From: Phenylobacterium koreense
GTDB lineage: Bacteria; Pseudomonadota; Alphaproteobacteria; Caulobacterales; Caulobacteraceae
NCBI RefSeq assembly: GCF_040545335.1
Contig: NZ_JBEPLU010000001.1
Location: forward strand, 1,860,001-1,924,000
DNA length: 64,000 bases
Direction: 5' to 3'
Shown here piece after piece: positions 42,110 to 51,322 of this stretch. A model generated the notes under the pieces. That model had not been told where the DNA came from. It saw only the letters and a list, made by a program, of their open reading frames with translations, and made no database searches. Numbering within the stretch: position 1 is the stretch's first letter; each line of letters opens with the position of its first letter. The position numbers were made by a program, and so were the translations under genes.

Positions 42110-43213
42110 TTACGTCAAGGCGCCTTGCGTGGGTGCGGGCTCGGCCACGAACCCCTTCCAATTGCCCATGTACTGGATGAAGGCCGGGCCCAGACCCTCC
42201 GCGTGGAGGTATTCGCGGGTGACGGGCAGGTCTATCGGCAGGAATTGCGGGTTTGCCTGCACTTTCCGTGGATAGTCGTGATGCAGGATCGCGGCGCGGC
42301 CGATGATGACGTAGTCGGCCCCCTCCCCCAGGCACCAGCGGGCGGTCTCGGCGGCCATGATTTTGCCGGCGACGCCCAGCCGGACATTTCCGCGGTCGAG
42401 CTCGGTGAAATAGGACATCAGGGTTCGGCCCTGGAACTCCTCCTCGACCGGCTCCTTGGCGACGTCCCAGAGGGACATGTCGAGATAGTCGATCTTGCCC
42501 TCGCGCATCAGCGCCTGGGCGAAATCGCGGATCTCGGCGAGCTTCAGGCCGAAGCGCTCGGGCGAGAGGCGCAGGCCGAGGGTGAAGCCTGGCCGGCAGG
42601 CGGCGCGGATTGCGTCGATGATCTCGCGGGTCAGTCGGGCGCGGTTCTCCAGCGAGCCGCCATAGCGGTCCTGCCGGCGGTTGATGATCGGGGAGAGGAA
42701 CTGACAGAGGATGTAGCCGTGGGCGCCGTGCAGCTCGACCCCGTCGAAGCCGGCCTTCTCGGCGCGGACGGCGGCGGCGACGAAGTCGTCGCGGAGCTGC
42801 TCGACCTCGGTCAGAGTCAATGCCCGGGCGCCGGTCTCGGCGTCGTCGGAGGGGCAAAGCGGCGCCTGGCCAATCAACTCCTTGGGCGAGCGCATGCCGG
42901 CGTGGTGGAGCTGAACCATCGCCAGGCTGCCCTCGGCCTTGATGGCGGCGGCCAGACGGGTGAGGCCGGGCAGGTGCCGGTCGCCGAACACGCCGAGTTG
43001 CCCGGGAAAGCCCTGACCGGCCGCCTGGACGTGAGCCGCGCAGCTCATGGTCAGGCCGAACCCGCCCTTGGCCCGCATGGTGAGCCAGTTGAACTCGTCG
43101 TCCGAGAGCACGCCGTCGGGGTAGCTCTGGGTGTTGGTGAGGGGCGCGAGCATGAAGCGGTTCTTCATGGCCGCGCCGCTGGCGAAGGTCATGGGAGAGA
43201 AGAGATCGGTCAC
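42110..43213 (-). CDS. NADH:flavin oxidoreductase (Old Yellow Enzyme family)
   Basis: 367 residues from GTG 43213, a (beta/alpha)8 FMN enzyme. Family blocks include FMLAPLTNTQSYPDG, QLHHAGMRS, FDGVELHGAHGYILCQFLSP and the later RYGGSLENRARL. Residues in GAHGYL are the conserved substrate/FMN ones. OYE enzymes reduce activated C=C bonds at the expense of NAD(P)H; the natural substrate is unknown. Its GTG start overlaps the stop of a 45-codon ORF with an acyl-CoA-synthetase-like end. Confidence 0.9.
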   Translation of the reverse strand: MTDLFSPMTFASGAAMKNRFMLAPLTNTQSYPDGVLSDDEFNWLTMRAKGGFGLTMSCAAHVQAAGQGFPGQLGVFGDRHLPGLTRLAAAIKAEGSLAMVQLHHAGMRSPKELIGQAPLCPSDDAETGARALTLTEVEQLRDDFVAAAVRAEKAGFDGVELHGAHGYILCQFLSPIINRRQDRYGGSLENRARLTREIIDAIRAACRPGFTLGLRLSPERFGLKLAEIRDFAQALMREGKIDYLDMSLWDVAKEPVEEEFQGRTLMSYFTELDRGNVRLGVAGKIMAAETARWCLGEGADYVIIGRAAILHHDYPRKVQANPQFLPIDLPVTREYLHAEGLGPAFIQYMGNWKGFVAEPAPTQGALT

Positions 43214-43347
43214 GCTTCCACCTCGAAGGTTGCGCCGCAGTCGTGGCGCAGGACCTTGCCGGAAGGCTGCGAGCTTGCAAGCGGCTGTTTCAATTTTCCT
43301 GAGGTGTCGAACGGCGTTCGAGAGGCTTTAGCTGCGCGGGCTTGCAT
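43210..43347 (-). pseudogene. 45-residue ORF resembling the C-terminal tail of an ANL-family (acyl-CoA synthetase) enzyme
   Basis: ATG 43347 opens a frame ending SSQPSGKVLRHDCGATFEVE-A and TGA at 43210-43212, overlapping the OYE GTG start (GTGA). PSGKVLR is the A10 motif (P-x-GK-x-x-R) near the end of AMP-forming acyl-CoA synthetases; the other 500 residues are missing and an in-frame TGA lies just upstream of the ATG. It could be the remnant of a synthetase gene or a small protein used for coupling. Neither is proven. Confidence 0.35.
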
Positions 43348-43419
43348 CGCGCCTGCAGCAGGCGATCAATGAAACGAGACGCCGGTCGAAAGAGGCCGGC
43401 GCGCGAGGGAGTAGCGCCA

Positions 43420-44841
43420 GTGAGCCAAGGCCGGCCGCAGGAAAGACCGCTGTCCAGCGGCATGGTCCTGTCCTTTTCTTCCCTCGCCCTGCCGCTCGGG
43501 GCCCTGGCGGTGGCGGTGGCCGTCTACATCCCGCCCTTCTTCGCCAGCCACCTGGGAGTCAACCTGGCGGCCATCGGCGCGGCCTTCGCCATCGTGCGGA
43601 TGCTCGACATCGGGGTGGACCCGATCCTGGGTCTGGTGATGGACCGGACCCGCACCCGGCTGGGCCGTTACCGGGTCTGGGTGCTGGCTGGCGGGCCGAT
43701 CCTGATGGCCGCGGTCTACGCCATGTTCGAGGCGCCTCACGGGGTGGGCACGGTCTATCTGATCTTCTGGCTGCTGGTCTTCTACCTGGGCAATTCGATC
43801 CTGGGCCTGGGGCACTCGGCCTGGGCCGCGACCCTGGCGACGGAGTACCATCAGCGTTCGCGGGTGTTCGGGGTGCTGGCGGCCGCCGGCGTGATCGGGG
43901 CGGTCATCGTGCTGATCATTCCGATCGTCGCCGCGCATCTCGGCCTGAGCGAGGCCGAGGGCGTGAAGTCGATGGGCTGGTTCATCCTCATCCTGGTCCC
44001 GATCGTCGTGGCCCTGACCTGCCTGCGCACGCCCGAGCACATCATGAAGACCGCGCCGGAGAAGTTCGCGCTCAAGGACTACTTGTCGCTGATCACCAAG
44101 CCGGACCTGCTGCGGCTGTTCCTGGCCCAGATGGCCCTGACCCTCGGCCCCGGCTGGATGAGCGCGCTCTACCTCTTCTTCTTCAAGGACTCCCGCGGGT
44201 TCTCGGCCGAGCAGGCCTCGCTGCTGCTGCTGGTCTATGTGATCGCCGGCATCGTCGGCGCGCCGCTGACCGCGCGTCTGGCCATGCGCTTCAGCAAGCA
44301 CCGCACCCTGATGGTGACCACCACGGCCTATTCGCTGGGGCTCTGCATGGTGATCGTGCTGCCGAAGGCGAACGTGCCGCTGGCCGTGCCGGTGATGTTC
44401 TGGTGCGGCTTCATGGCCGCCGGCTTCGACCTGATGATCCGCGCCATGCTGGCCGACGTGGCCGACGAGGTGCGGCTGGAGCAGGGCCAGGAGCGGCTGA
44501 GCCTGATCTATGCGCTGAACGCCCTGGCCAACAAGATCGCCTCGGCCTTCGCCATCGGCCTGACGTTCCCGCTACTGGCGAGGATCGGCTACGACGCGAC
44601 CGCCGGGGCCGGCAACACGCCCCAGGCGATCTTCGGGCTGGAGATGGCCTACATCGTCGGCCCGATCATCTTCGTCATGCTGGGCGGCGCCTGCGTGCTG
44701 GGCTGGAGGCTGGACGCCGACAAGCACGCCGACATCCGCCGCCAGCTCGACGAGCGAGACGCGGTCTATGCCGAGGCGCCGATCATCGAGAGCGTGGGGG
44801 CCGAGCCGGCCATCGCGGTGCTGTCGGACAAGGGCGGCTGA
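43420..44841 (+). CDS. GPH-type MFS transporter (glycoside-pentoside-hexuronide family)
   Basis: 473 residues from GTG 43420, preceded by AGGGAG; in-frame ATG 43369 would add 17 residues. Twelve membrane helices with the family pattern RMLDIGVDPILGLVMDRTRT (helix 2 Asp region) and GHSAWAATLATEYHQRSRVF. GPH transporters (MelB-like) carry sugars or other small molecules with Na+ or H+. No glycosidase or sugar kinase is adjacent; the next gene is a crotonase, so a non-sugar substrate is possible. Confidence 0.88.
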   Translation: MSQGRPQERPLSSGMVLSFSSLALPLGALAVAVAVYIPPFFASHLGVNLAAIGAAFAIVRMLDIGVDPILGLVMDRTRTRLGRYRVWVLAGGPILMAAVYAMFEAPHGVGTVYLIFWLLVFYLGNSILGLGHSAWAATLATEYHQRSRVFGVLAAAGVIGAVIVLIIPIVAAHLGLSEAEGVKSMGWFILILVPIVVALTCLRTPEHIMKTAPEKFALKDYLSLITKPDLLRLFLAQMALTLGPGWMSALYLFFFKDSRGFSAEQASLLLLVYVIAGIVGAPLTARLAMRFSKHRTLMVTTTAYSLGLCMVIVLPKANVPLAVPVMFWCGFMAAGFDLMIRAMLADVADEVRLEQGQERLSLIYALNALANKIASAFAIGLTFPLLARIGYDATAGAGNTPQAIFGLEMAYIVGPIIFVMLGGACVLGWRLDADKHADIRRQLDERDAVYAEAPIIESVGAEPAIAVLSDKGG

Positions 44842-44909
44842 CGCAAGGTCACTGTGGGCGCAGGCCGTAAAGCGTGCCAGCCTGTGGGCGGAAGCCAAGG
44901 GAGAGCGCC

Positions 44910-45728
44910 ATGGAAGAACGCATCAAGGTCGAGATCAAGGACGGCGTGGCCGATGTCCGCCTGGTGCGTACGGACAAGATGAACGCCCTGGACGACGCCA
45001 TGTTCAGCGCCCTGGTCGAGACCGGCGAGCGGCTGAAGACCGAAAAGGGCGTGCGGGCGATCGTGCTGTCGGGCGAGGGCAGAGCCTTCTGCGCCGGGCT
45101 CGACATGGGCAATTTCGGCAAGATGGCCTCGGGCGAGCGCAGCGGCGGGCAATCCTCGACCGGCGGCTCCCTGGTCACCGAGAACCGGACGCCGGGCGGC
45201 TCGAACCGCGCCCAGCACGCGGTGATGGTCTGGCGCGAGCAGCCGGTCCCGGTGATCGCGGCGGTTCACGGCGTGGCCTTCGGCGGCGGCTTCCAGCTCG
45301 CCCTGGCGGCCGACATGCGCTTCGTGGCCCCCGACGCGCGCATGGCGGTGATGGAGATCAAGTGGGGCCTGGTGCCCGACATGGCCGGCATGGTGCTGAT
45401 GAAGGGCCTGGTGCGCGACGACCTGGCCCGCGAGCTGACCTTTACGGGCCGTATATTCGAGGGCGAGGAGGCCCAGCGCCTGGGCCTGGCCACCCGCGTC
45501 TGCGCCGACCCGCGCGCCGAGGCCCTGGCCGTGGCCGCGGAGATCGCCGGCAAGAACCCGCATGCGATCCGCGGCGCCAAGCGGCTGCTGAACATGATGA
45601 TGGACTCCGACCAGCACGCGATCCTCAAGGCCGAGAGCGCCGAGCAGACCGCCCTGATCGGCTCGCCCAACCAGGTCGAGGCGGTGATGTCGAACATGCA
45701 GAAGCGGGCGGCGGTCTACGCCGATTAG
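44910..45728 (+). CDS. Crotonase/enoyl-CoA hydratase family protein
   Basis: 272 residues from ATG 44910 with GGGAGAG upstream. Crotonase blocks are GEGRAFCAGLDMGNF and HGVAFGGGFQLALAADMRF. In the second block the usual first catalytic Glu is replaced (GGGFQLAL), but a Glu-bearing MEIKWGLVPDMAG is retained. It begins 68 bases after the transporter gene on the same strand and could be co-transcribed. Exact CoA substrate unknown. Confidence 0.9.
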   Translation: MEERIKVEIKDGVADVRLVRTDKMNALDDAMFSALVETGERLKTEKGVRAIVLSGEGRAFCAGLDMGNFGKMASGERSGGQSSTGGSLVTENRTPGGSNRAQHAVMVWREQPVPVIAAVHGVAFGGGFQLALAADMRFVAPDARMAVMEIKWGLVPDMAGMVLMKGLVRDDLARELTFTGRIFEGEEAQRLGLATRVCADPRAEALAVAAEIAGKNPHAIRGAKRLLNMMMDSDQHAILKAESAEQTALIGSPNQVEAVMSNMQKRAAVYAD

Positions 45729-45848
45729 GGCTGTCCTGGGCGCCCCCATATCCGTTTCATCGGTTGCCGCCGTAGGCCGAAGACCGGGATGACATGGTAA
45801 TTGGATGGCGAGGTCGCATTCTCCCCCGCCATGAAGACGAGCGAGACG

Positions 45849-46973
45849 TCAGCCACTCCACTCGGCCACGACATCGGGGTCGGCTTCCGAGGTTTGAGCG
45901 CGGAGCTGGGTGAAGGCGGCGGGGGCCAGCAGGCGGGAGAGGGCCCAGACGGCGGCCCCGCGGACCAGCGGCGAAGGGTCCTGCAGGTGGATCTCGGCCA
46001 CCGGCGCCAGGTCGGCATCGGCCGAATTGCCGATGGCGTAGAGGACGTTGCGCAGGAATCGGTCGCGGCCGATGCGCTTGACCGGGCTCTTGGAGAAGAG
46101 GGCGCGGAAGGCGGGGTCGTCGAGGGCGGCCAGGTCGCGCAAGGCGGGAGAGCGCAGGGTGTCGCGGGCGTGCAGGCGCTGCTCGCGGGAAGCGGCGGCG
46201 AACTTGTTCCAGGGGCAGACCGCCAGGCAGTCGTCGCAGCCATAGATGCGGTTGCCCAGCAGCGGGCGAAACTCGCGCGGGATCGGGTCCTTCAGTTCGA
46301 TGGTCAGGTAGGAGATGCAGCGCCGGGCGTCGAGCTGATAGGGCGCGGGGAAGGCGCCGGTGGGACAGATGTCGAGGCAGGCCCGGCACTGGCCGCAGGA
46401 GCCGCCGCTGGGCGGATCGGCTGGCAGGTCGAGCTCGGTCAGGATGGAGCCGAGGAACAGCCAGGAGCCGAACTCGCGGCTGACGAGGTTGGTGTGTTTG
46501 CCCTGCCAGCCCAGGCCCGACCGCTCGGCCAGGGGCTTTTCCATCAGCGGGGCGGTATCGACGAACACCTTCAGCTCGCCGCCGAACCGGGAGACGATCC
46601 AGCCGGCGAGCTGCTTCAGCCGGCCCTTGATCAGCTCGTGATAGTCGTCGCCCTGGGCGTAGACCGAGATCGCCCCGCGGTCGCGCTGCGCGAGGATCTC
46701 CAGCGGGTCGTGGTCGGGGCCATAGTTGACCCCCAGCATGATCGCCGAACGCGCGCCGCTCCACATGGCGGTGGGGTGGGTCCGCCGATCTTCCGTCTCG
46801 GCCATCCAGGCCATCTCGCCATGGCGGCCCTGCTCGACGAATTGCGCCAGGCGGGCCGAGGCCGGCCAGGGCTCGGCGGCGCTGGCGAAGCGGCAGGCGT
46901 CGAAGCCGAGTTCGGCGGCCCGCTTGCGGATCAGCTCGGCGTTGCGCCCAGGGTCAGAAGTCGAGGTCGTCAT
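45849..46973 (-). CDS. queG: Epoxyqueuosine reductase
   Basis: 374 residues. QueG uses cobalamin and two [4Fe-4S] clusters to reduce epoxyqueuosine to queuosine in tRNA wobble position 34. Two cluster motifs are intact: [12 protein letters not shown] and CDDCLAVCP with an additional upstream Cys in RRCISYL. The N-terminal Cbl-binding domain contains [15 protein letters not shown]. The C-terminus carries a HEAT-like repeat part ([16 protein letters not shown]). The first 20 bases overlap the 3' end of fzlA, a fixed neighbour in Caulobacterales. Confidence 0.95.
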   Translation of the reverse strand: MTTSTSDPGRNAELIRKRAAELGFDACRFASAAEPWPASARLAQFVEQGRHGEMAWMAETEDRRTHPTAMWSGARSAIMLGVNYGPDHDPLEILAQRDRGAISVYAQGDDYHELIKGRLKQLAGWIVSRFGGELKVFVDTAPLMEKPLAERSGLGWQGKHTNLVSREFGSWLFLGSILTELDLPADPPSGGSCGQCRACLDICPTGAFPAPYQLDARRCISYLTIELKDPIPREFRPLLGNRIYGCDDCLAVCPWNKFAAASREQRLHARDTLRSPALRDLAALDDPAFRALFSKSPVKRIGRDRFLRNVLYAIGNSADADLAPVAEIHLQDPSPLVRGAAVWALSRLLAPAAFTQLRAQTSEADPDVVAEWSG

Positions 46974-47640
46974 AGTGCTGCGCCGGCGTGAGGCCGGGCC
47001 AGCGATCGGCCAGCAGCGGCCGGAAGCACGGCCTCGATTTCAGCTTCATGTACCAGGTCTTCACCGCCGGGAAGTCGCGCCAGGGAACATCGCCAAAATA
47101 GTCGATGACGGACAGGTGCGCCGCTGCGGCGAAATCGGCCAGGGAGAGCCGGCGTCCGGCCAGCCAGTCGCGGTTCGACAGCAGGCCTTCCACATAAACG
47201 AGGTGCGCGCGCAGGGCCTCGCGGCCCTGGCGCATGGCGGCCAGATCGGGGGCGCCGAGGCCGAGCAGGCGCTTTTCCATCTTCTCGTGAAGCAGGAAGC
47301 CGCAGACCTCGTAGTCGAACTTGCGATCGAACCACTGCAGCAGGCGACGGGCCTCGGCCCGCTCGTGGGCGTCGCGGCCCAGCAGCGGCGGGTCGGGATA
47401 GGTCTCTTCCAGATGGTCGAGGATGGCGCGGCTTTCGCAGAGCACCAGGGCGCCGCGGCCGTCGGACGCGGTCAGCACCGGGGTAAGGCCCGACGGGTTC
47501 ATGTTCACCAGCGCGGAGGGCCGCTCCCAATAGCGCACAGCCTCTTCGGAGAACGGCAGGCGCTTTTCGCCCAGCGCCAGTCGCACCTGGCGAGAGGCGG
47601 GATCGAGCGGGAAATGGTGAAGGGTGAGGTCGAGACTCAT
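46954..47640 (-). CDS. fzlA: FtsZ-binding GST-fold protein FzlA
   Basis: 228 residues with a glutathione S-transferase fold, N-terminal thioredoxin-like half and helical half. The C-terminal block ([40 protein letters not shown] and the terminal HYDDLDF) is the alphaproteobacterial FzlA form. In Caulobacter FzlA binds FtsZ filaments and links them to FtsW/FtsI activation during constriction; it does not use glutathione. The conserved C-terminus, which matters for division-signal output, is encoded within the 20-base overlap with queG. Upstream runs a CDF transporter gene. Confidence 0.88.
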   Translation of the reverse strand: MSLDLTLHHFPLDPASRQVRLALGEKRLPFSEEAVRYWERPSALVNMNPSGLTPVLTASDGRGALVLCESRAILDHLEETYPDPPLLGRDAHERAEARRLLQWFDRKFDYEVCGFLLHEKMEKRLLGLGAPDLAAMRQGREALRAHLVYVEGLLSNRDWLAGRRLSLADFAAAAHLSVIDYFGDVPWRDFPAVKTWYMKLKSRPCFRPLLADRWPGLTPAQHYDDLDF

Positions 47641-47657
47641 TAGGTGACCGAGAATCC

Positions 47658-48614
47658 CTAACCCTCCTTAAGGCCACGTTTACCGAGCGTCGTTTCGGCG
47701 AATGCGCCGCCATGAGGCTCGGCCGCGCCGCGCGGGTCCGGATGGATGATGATGTCCGCGCTGGGGAACTCGGAAAGTATGCGCCTTTCGGCCGCTACGA
47801 CCGCGGCATGGGCCTGTCTCAGCGATAGGGTGGGATCGAGATCGACGTGCATCTGGATGTGAACGTACGGACCCGACGCTCGGGTCCGTAGCTGGTGCAC
47901 ATCGCTGAGCATCGGGTCGCTGGTGACCAGGGCGATGATCCGCTCGCGCTCGGCCAGGGGTAGCTCGCGGTCCATGAGCTGGTTGGCGGCCTCGCGGAAG
48001 ACGCCGACCGCGCCCCAGACGAGGAAGGCCGCGATGGCGAGGGCGGCGATGGCGTCGACGCCCCGCCAGCCGAGGATCGCCGCCGCGCCGACGCCCAGCA
48101 GGGCGACGGCGTTGGAGGCCAGGTCCGTGGCGTAGTGCGCCCGGTCACCTGCCACCGCCACCGAAGCCGTGCGCTTGAGGACATGGGTCTGGGCCGCGAT
48201 CAGGGCGAAGGTCAGGGCGATGGAGACCGCCATGACCGCGATGGCCAGACCGCCGTGGGTCACCTCGCGCGGGTGGAGGATGTCACCGATGGCCTCACGG
48301 CCGATCAGGGCGGCGGAAGCGAAGACCAGGCCTCCCTGGAGCAGACTGGCGAAGGCCTCGGCCTTGCCGTGACCGAAGCGGTGCTCGGCGTCCGGCGGGG
48401 AAGCGGCGTAGCGGACGGCGAAGAAGGTGGCGAGGGAGGCCAGGAGGTCGAGGGCCGAGTCGGCCGCCGAGGCCAGCAGCGCGGTCGAGCCGCCGAGCAG
48501 CCAGACCGCGCCCTTGATGCTCACCAGCAGCAGGGCCACCCCGGTCGAGGCCAGGGTGATCATGCGGGTGAGGGCGGTGGCCTCGGCGACGGAGGAGCGC
48601 GGACGATCGGACAT
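47658..48614 (-). CDS. Cation diffusion facilitator (FieF-type) metal exporter
   Basis: 318 residues with six membrane helices and a C-terminal cytoplasmic metal-binding domain (about 215-318). Metal-site residues are visible: SAADSALDLLASL (Asp pair in helix 2), HRFGHGKAEA (loop), AHYATDLASN (His-x3-Asp in helix 5) and the C-terminal HIQMHVDLDPTLS. These transporters export Zn2+, Fe2+ or Cd2+ by proton antiport. It is 17 bases upstream of fzlA, probably with its own promoter. Confidence 0.92.
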   Translation of the reverse strand: MSDRPRSSVAEATALTRMITLASTGVALLLVSIKGAVWLLGGSTALLASAADSALDLLASLATFFAVRYAASPPDAEHRFGHGKAEAFASLLQGGLVFASAALIGREAIGDILHPREVTHGGLAIAVMAVSIALTFALIAAQTHVLKRTASVAVAGDRAHYATDLASNAVALLGVGAAAILGWRGVDAIAALAIAAFLVWGAVGVFREAANQLMDRELPLAERERIIALVTSDPMLSDVHQLRTRASGPYVHIQMHVDLDPTLSLRQAHAAVVAAERRILSEFPSADIIIHPDPRGAAEPHGGAFAETTLGKRGLKEG

Positions 48615-48652
48615 ATGGGCCTTTTAGCTCCGCCGCCGGGGCCGGCGAAAGG

Positions 48653-49696
48653 TCAGCTCGCCACGCGTTCGGCGATCTGCACGGCGTTGAGCGCCGCGCC
48701 CTTCAGGAGCTGGTCGCCCACCGCGAAGATACTCAGGGTGCGGCCCGACGGGTCCGAGAGGTCGGAGCGGATACGGCCGACCAGGACATCGTCGCCCCCC
48801 GAGGCCTCGTTCGGCATCGGGAAGTGGTTGCGCAGCGGGTCGTTGACCAGCCGCACCCCCGGGGCGTCGCCGAGCCAGGCCTCGGCCTCGGCGGGGCTGA
48901 CCGGGCGCTCGAACTCGACGGTCAACGACATGGAGTGCGCCCGCAGCACCGGCACCCGCACGCAGGTGAAGGAGAGGCGCAGGTCCGGCGCGGACATGAT
49001 CTTGCGGATCTCCTCCATCGCCTTGAGCTCCTCGCCATTGTAGCCGGTCTCCGGATCGACCCCGGCGTTGTGGCTGAAGAGATTGAAGGCGTAGGGGTGC
49101 GGCAGGACCTTGGGCTCGTAAGCTTCGCCGGCCAGGTAGGCGGCGGTGGAGGCTTCGAGCTCGGCCATGGCGGCCGCGCCGGCGCCCGAGGCCGACTGGT
49201 AGGTGGCGCCGATCACCCGCTGGATCGGGTTGTGGGCGTGCAGCGGCTGCAGGGCCATCACGGCGATGGCGGCGACGCAGTTCGGATTGGCGACGATGCG
49301 CGGCTGCTGGCCCAGCAGGTCGCCGTTCACCTCCGGCACCACCAGCGGGATTTCCGGCTGCATGCGGAAGGCCGAGGAGTTGTCGACCACCACGCAGCCC
49401 TTGGCCGCGGCGATCGGCGCGAACTCGCGGCTGATGGTGGCGCCGGCCGAGAAGAGGGCGATGTCGACGCCGGTGAAGCTGTCGGCGGTCAGGGCTTCGA
49501 CGGCGACCTGGCGGCCCTGGAACTCGTAGGTGCGGCCGGCCGAGCGTGGCGAGGCCAGCAGCTTCAGCGAGCGGACCGGGAAGTTGCGGCGCTCCAGGCA
49601 GGTCATCAGCTCGACGCCGACGGCGCCGGTGGCGCCGACGATGGCGACGTTGAACAGGCGCTGGCCGGCGGGGCGGGCGACTTCGGTGGAAAGCAT
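48653..49696 (-). CDS. asd: Aspartate-semialdehyde dehydrogenase
   Basis: 347 residues. NADP-binding VAIVGATGAVGVELM, the nucleophile Cys in ANPNCVAAIAVMAL and the catalytic His region RVPVLRAHSMSLTVEF are present. The enzyme makes aspartate semialdehyde, the branch point to lysine/diaminopimelate, threonine, methionine and isoleucine. The 5' region holds two strong hairpins and an alternating GC run (49759-49823). Confidence 0.96.
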   Translation of the reverse strand: MLSTEVARPAGQRLFNVAIVGATGAVGVELMTCLERRNFPVRSLKLLASPRSAGRTYEFQGRQVAVEALTADSFTGVDIALFSAGATISREFAPIAAAKGCVVVDNSSAFRMQPEIPLVVPEVNGDLLGQQPRIVANPNCVAAIAVMALQPLHAHNPIQRVIGATYQSASGAGAAAMAELEASTAAYLAGEAYEPKVLPHPYAFNLFSHNAGVDPETGYNGEELKAMEEIRKIMSAPDLRLSFTCVRVPVLRAHSMSLTVEFERPVSPAEAEAWLGDAPGVRLVNDPLRNHFPMPNEASGGDDVLVGRIRSDLSDPSGRTLSIFAVGDQLLKGAALNAVQIAERVAS

Positions 49697-49758
49697 GAGG
49701 TTATCGTCTCCGGGTTTGAGGTCCGGAAGACCGAGGCGCTCGCTTTTCAGGAGATTGC

Positions 49759-49823
49759 GACCCCGGCCTGCCGGCGGGGTCCTTGGGGCTTACGCGGCGC
49801 GCGCGCGCGAACCCCCAAGCCCC
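49759..49823. promoter_or_regulatory. Two adjacent GC-rich hairpins with an alternating (GC)n loop
   Basis: GACCCC...GGGGTC (49759-49781) and GGGGCTT...AAGCCCC (49785-49791 / 49817-49823) are inverted repeats in the 279-base gap between asd and exoD. The loop of the second holds 13 alternating G/C bases (49797-49809). No U-tract is present. The rest of the gap (49824-49975) has no supported gene; a GGCGG/CCGCC stem at 49896 is the only further structure. Confidence 0.4.
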
Positions 49824-49975
49824 GCGGGCATGGTGGTTTTAATCGCGCTTTTAATGGTCGAACGACGCATGGCGCTCCGATATGGCAAAGACGGGCGGCT
49901 TGTAAACCGCCGATTTCGCGGACATCCAATTGAACGGCCGTGCGTTCAGGCAATCGGCGGCGTGCGGAAGGAAAG

Positions 49976-50587
49976 ATGGAAGAGGAGCGGGACCGCGCGA
50001 TCTCCGAAATCCTGCGGGAGCTTTGCGAGCAGGAAAGCGTCCGGGTCGGGGACATCATCGACCAGTTCGGCGGGCGGGCGTTCGGCGCCCTGCTGTTCGT
50101 GTTCTCCATTCCCAACCTGCTGCCCCTGCCGCCGGGGTCCTCGACCGTGCTGGGAGCGCCCTTGCTGCTGCTGACGCCGCAACTGGCGCTGGGGGCGCAG
50201 GGTCCGTGGCTGCCGCGTTTCCTGGATAATCGCCGGCTGTCGGGCGCGGACCTTGGCAAGGCGTTCGGGCGGCTCATTCCCTGGGTCGAGCGTCTCGAGC
50301 ACGTCTCGCGTCCACGGATCGAATTGTTCTTCGGTCCCGTGGGTGACCGATTCATAGGCGCCGTCTGCTCGGCGCTGGCCTTAGTGCTGATTCTGCCGAT
50401 CCCGCTGGGCAACCTGCTGCCCGCCCTGACCATAGGATTCCTCGGCTTCGCGCTGTTCTCCCGCGACGGGATTTTCGCCGTCGTCGGCTACATTCTGGCG
50501 GGGGTCAGCGCCTTCCTTCTGTACCTGGCCGCCGACGTCGTGATGGAGGGCGTTCGCCTTCTCGTGAACTGGCTTGGAGCGGCTTGA
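49976..50587 (+). CDS. Exopolysaccharide synthesis ExoD-type membrane protein
   Basis: 203 residues from ATG 49976. Region RALFGALLFVFSIPNLLPLP, with the Pro-rich PPGSS segment, and the later PIPLGNLLPALTIGFLG repeat are typical of ExoD, an inner-membrane protein needed for normal exopolysaccharide and alkali tolerance in rhizobia; biochemical role unknown. About four membrane helices. It overlaps the open frame of hpf by a few bases at its stop codon, but the hpf start lies 27 bases further. Confidence 0.85.
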   Translation: MEEERDRAISEILRELCEQESVRVGDIIDQFGGRAFGALLFVFSIPNLLPLPPGSSTVLGAPLLLLTPQLALGAQGPWLPRFLDNRRLSGADLGKAFGRLIPWVERLEHVSRPRIELFFGPVGDRFIGAVCSALALVLILPIPLGNLLPALTIGFLGFALFSRDGIFAVVGYILAGVSAFLLYLAADVVMEGVRLLVNWLGAA

Positions 50588-50613
50588 CACCTTCCCAGGG
50601 CGGGCGCGTTGAT

Positions 50614-51252
50614 ATGGGCATGCAAGTCCAAGTCTCCGGCAAGCATGTCGCCGTCGGGGAGGCCCTGCGAGAGCGGGTCACCGACGAACTCACCGGCGCT
50701 ATTGGCAAGTACTTCGACCGCGGCGGAGACGCCGACGTCGTCGTCAGCCGTGAGGGCCATTCCTTCAAAGTCGATTGCGCGGTCAAGCTGGCCTCCGGCC
50801 AGGCCCTGCAGTCCCAGGGGCTCGGGAGCGACGCGCATGGCGCGTTCGACGCCGCGCTCGCAAAGATGGAAACGCGTATCCGGCGCTACAAGCGCCGGCT
50901 GAAGAGCCACTCCTTCGCCGCCAACGCCAAGCAGGCGGAGACGGCCGCCTATTTCGTGATCCGTGCTCCCGAGGAGGAGGACGAACTGGATTGGGGGGCG
51001 GACGAAACGCCGCAGGATGTCCCGCCGGCGGGAATGATAATCGCCGAGACCGAAAAGCCCGTGCGCGAAATGACCGTTTCCATGGCGGTCATGGAGTTGG
51101 ACTTGACGGAATCTCAGACAATCGTGTTTAGGAACGTCGCTCACGGAGGCTTGTCCGTGGTCTACCGCCGCCCCGATGGGAATATCGGGTGGATCGACCC
51201 GGAACGCACGAAAACGTTCGACGGGAGCGAACTGAACGGAACCCGAGTCTAG
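50614..51252 (+). CDS. hpf: Ribosome hibernation promoting factor, long form
   Basis: 212 residues from ATG 50614 (ATG 50620 also possible). The N-terminal domain (1-105, MQVQVSGKHVAVGEALRERV) binds the 30S decoding region; the basic RRYKRRLK segment and a flexible acidic linker (EEEDELDWG) lead to the C-terminal dimerisation domain (150-212, ESQTIVFRNVAHGGLSVVYR). Long HPF builds 100S ribosome dimers in stationary phase. In many proteobacteria it follows rpoN and precedes ptsN; here ptsN follows but rpoN is replaced by exoD. Confidence 0.94.
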   Translation: MGMQVQVSGKHVAVGEALRERVTDELTGAIGKYFDRGGDADVVVSREGHSFKVDCAVKLASGQALQSQGLGSDAHGAFDAALAKMETRIRRYKRRLKSHSFAANAKQAETAAYFVIRAPEEEDELDWGADETPQDVPPAGMIIAETEKPVREMTVSMAVMELDLTESQTIVFRNVAHGGLSVVYRRPDGNIGWIDPERTKTFDGSELNGTRV

Positions 51253-51322
51253 GTAGCGGTGTTTCCGTCGCCCCCGAGCCGGCCGTGCTTCGGGCAGTAA
51301 TCGAGTTGGGCGTCACGAGGCT

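Noticed and set aside
49896..49913. tRNA-like arm GGCGG-CTTGTAAA-CCGCC
   Set aside because: Only a single stem is present; no acceptor, D or T arm can be formed around it.
50588..50613. Missing rpoN before hpf as sign of deletion
   Set aside because: Gene order around hpf-ptsN varies between lineages; exoD here has normal composition and spacing, so no scar is seen.
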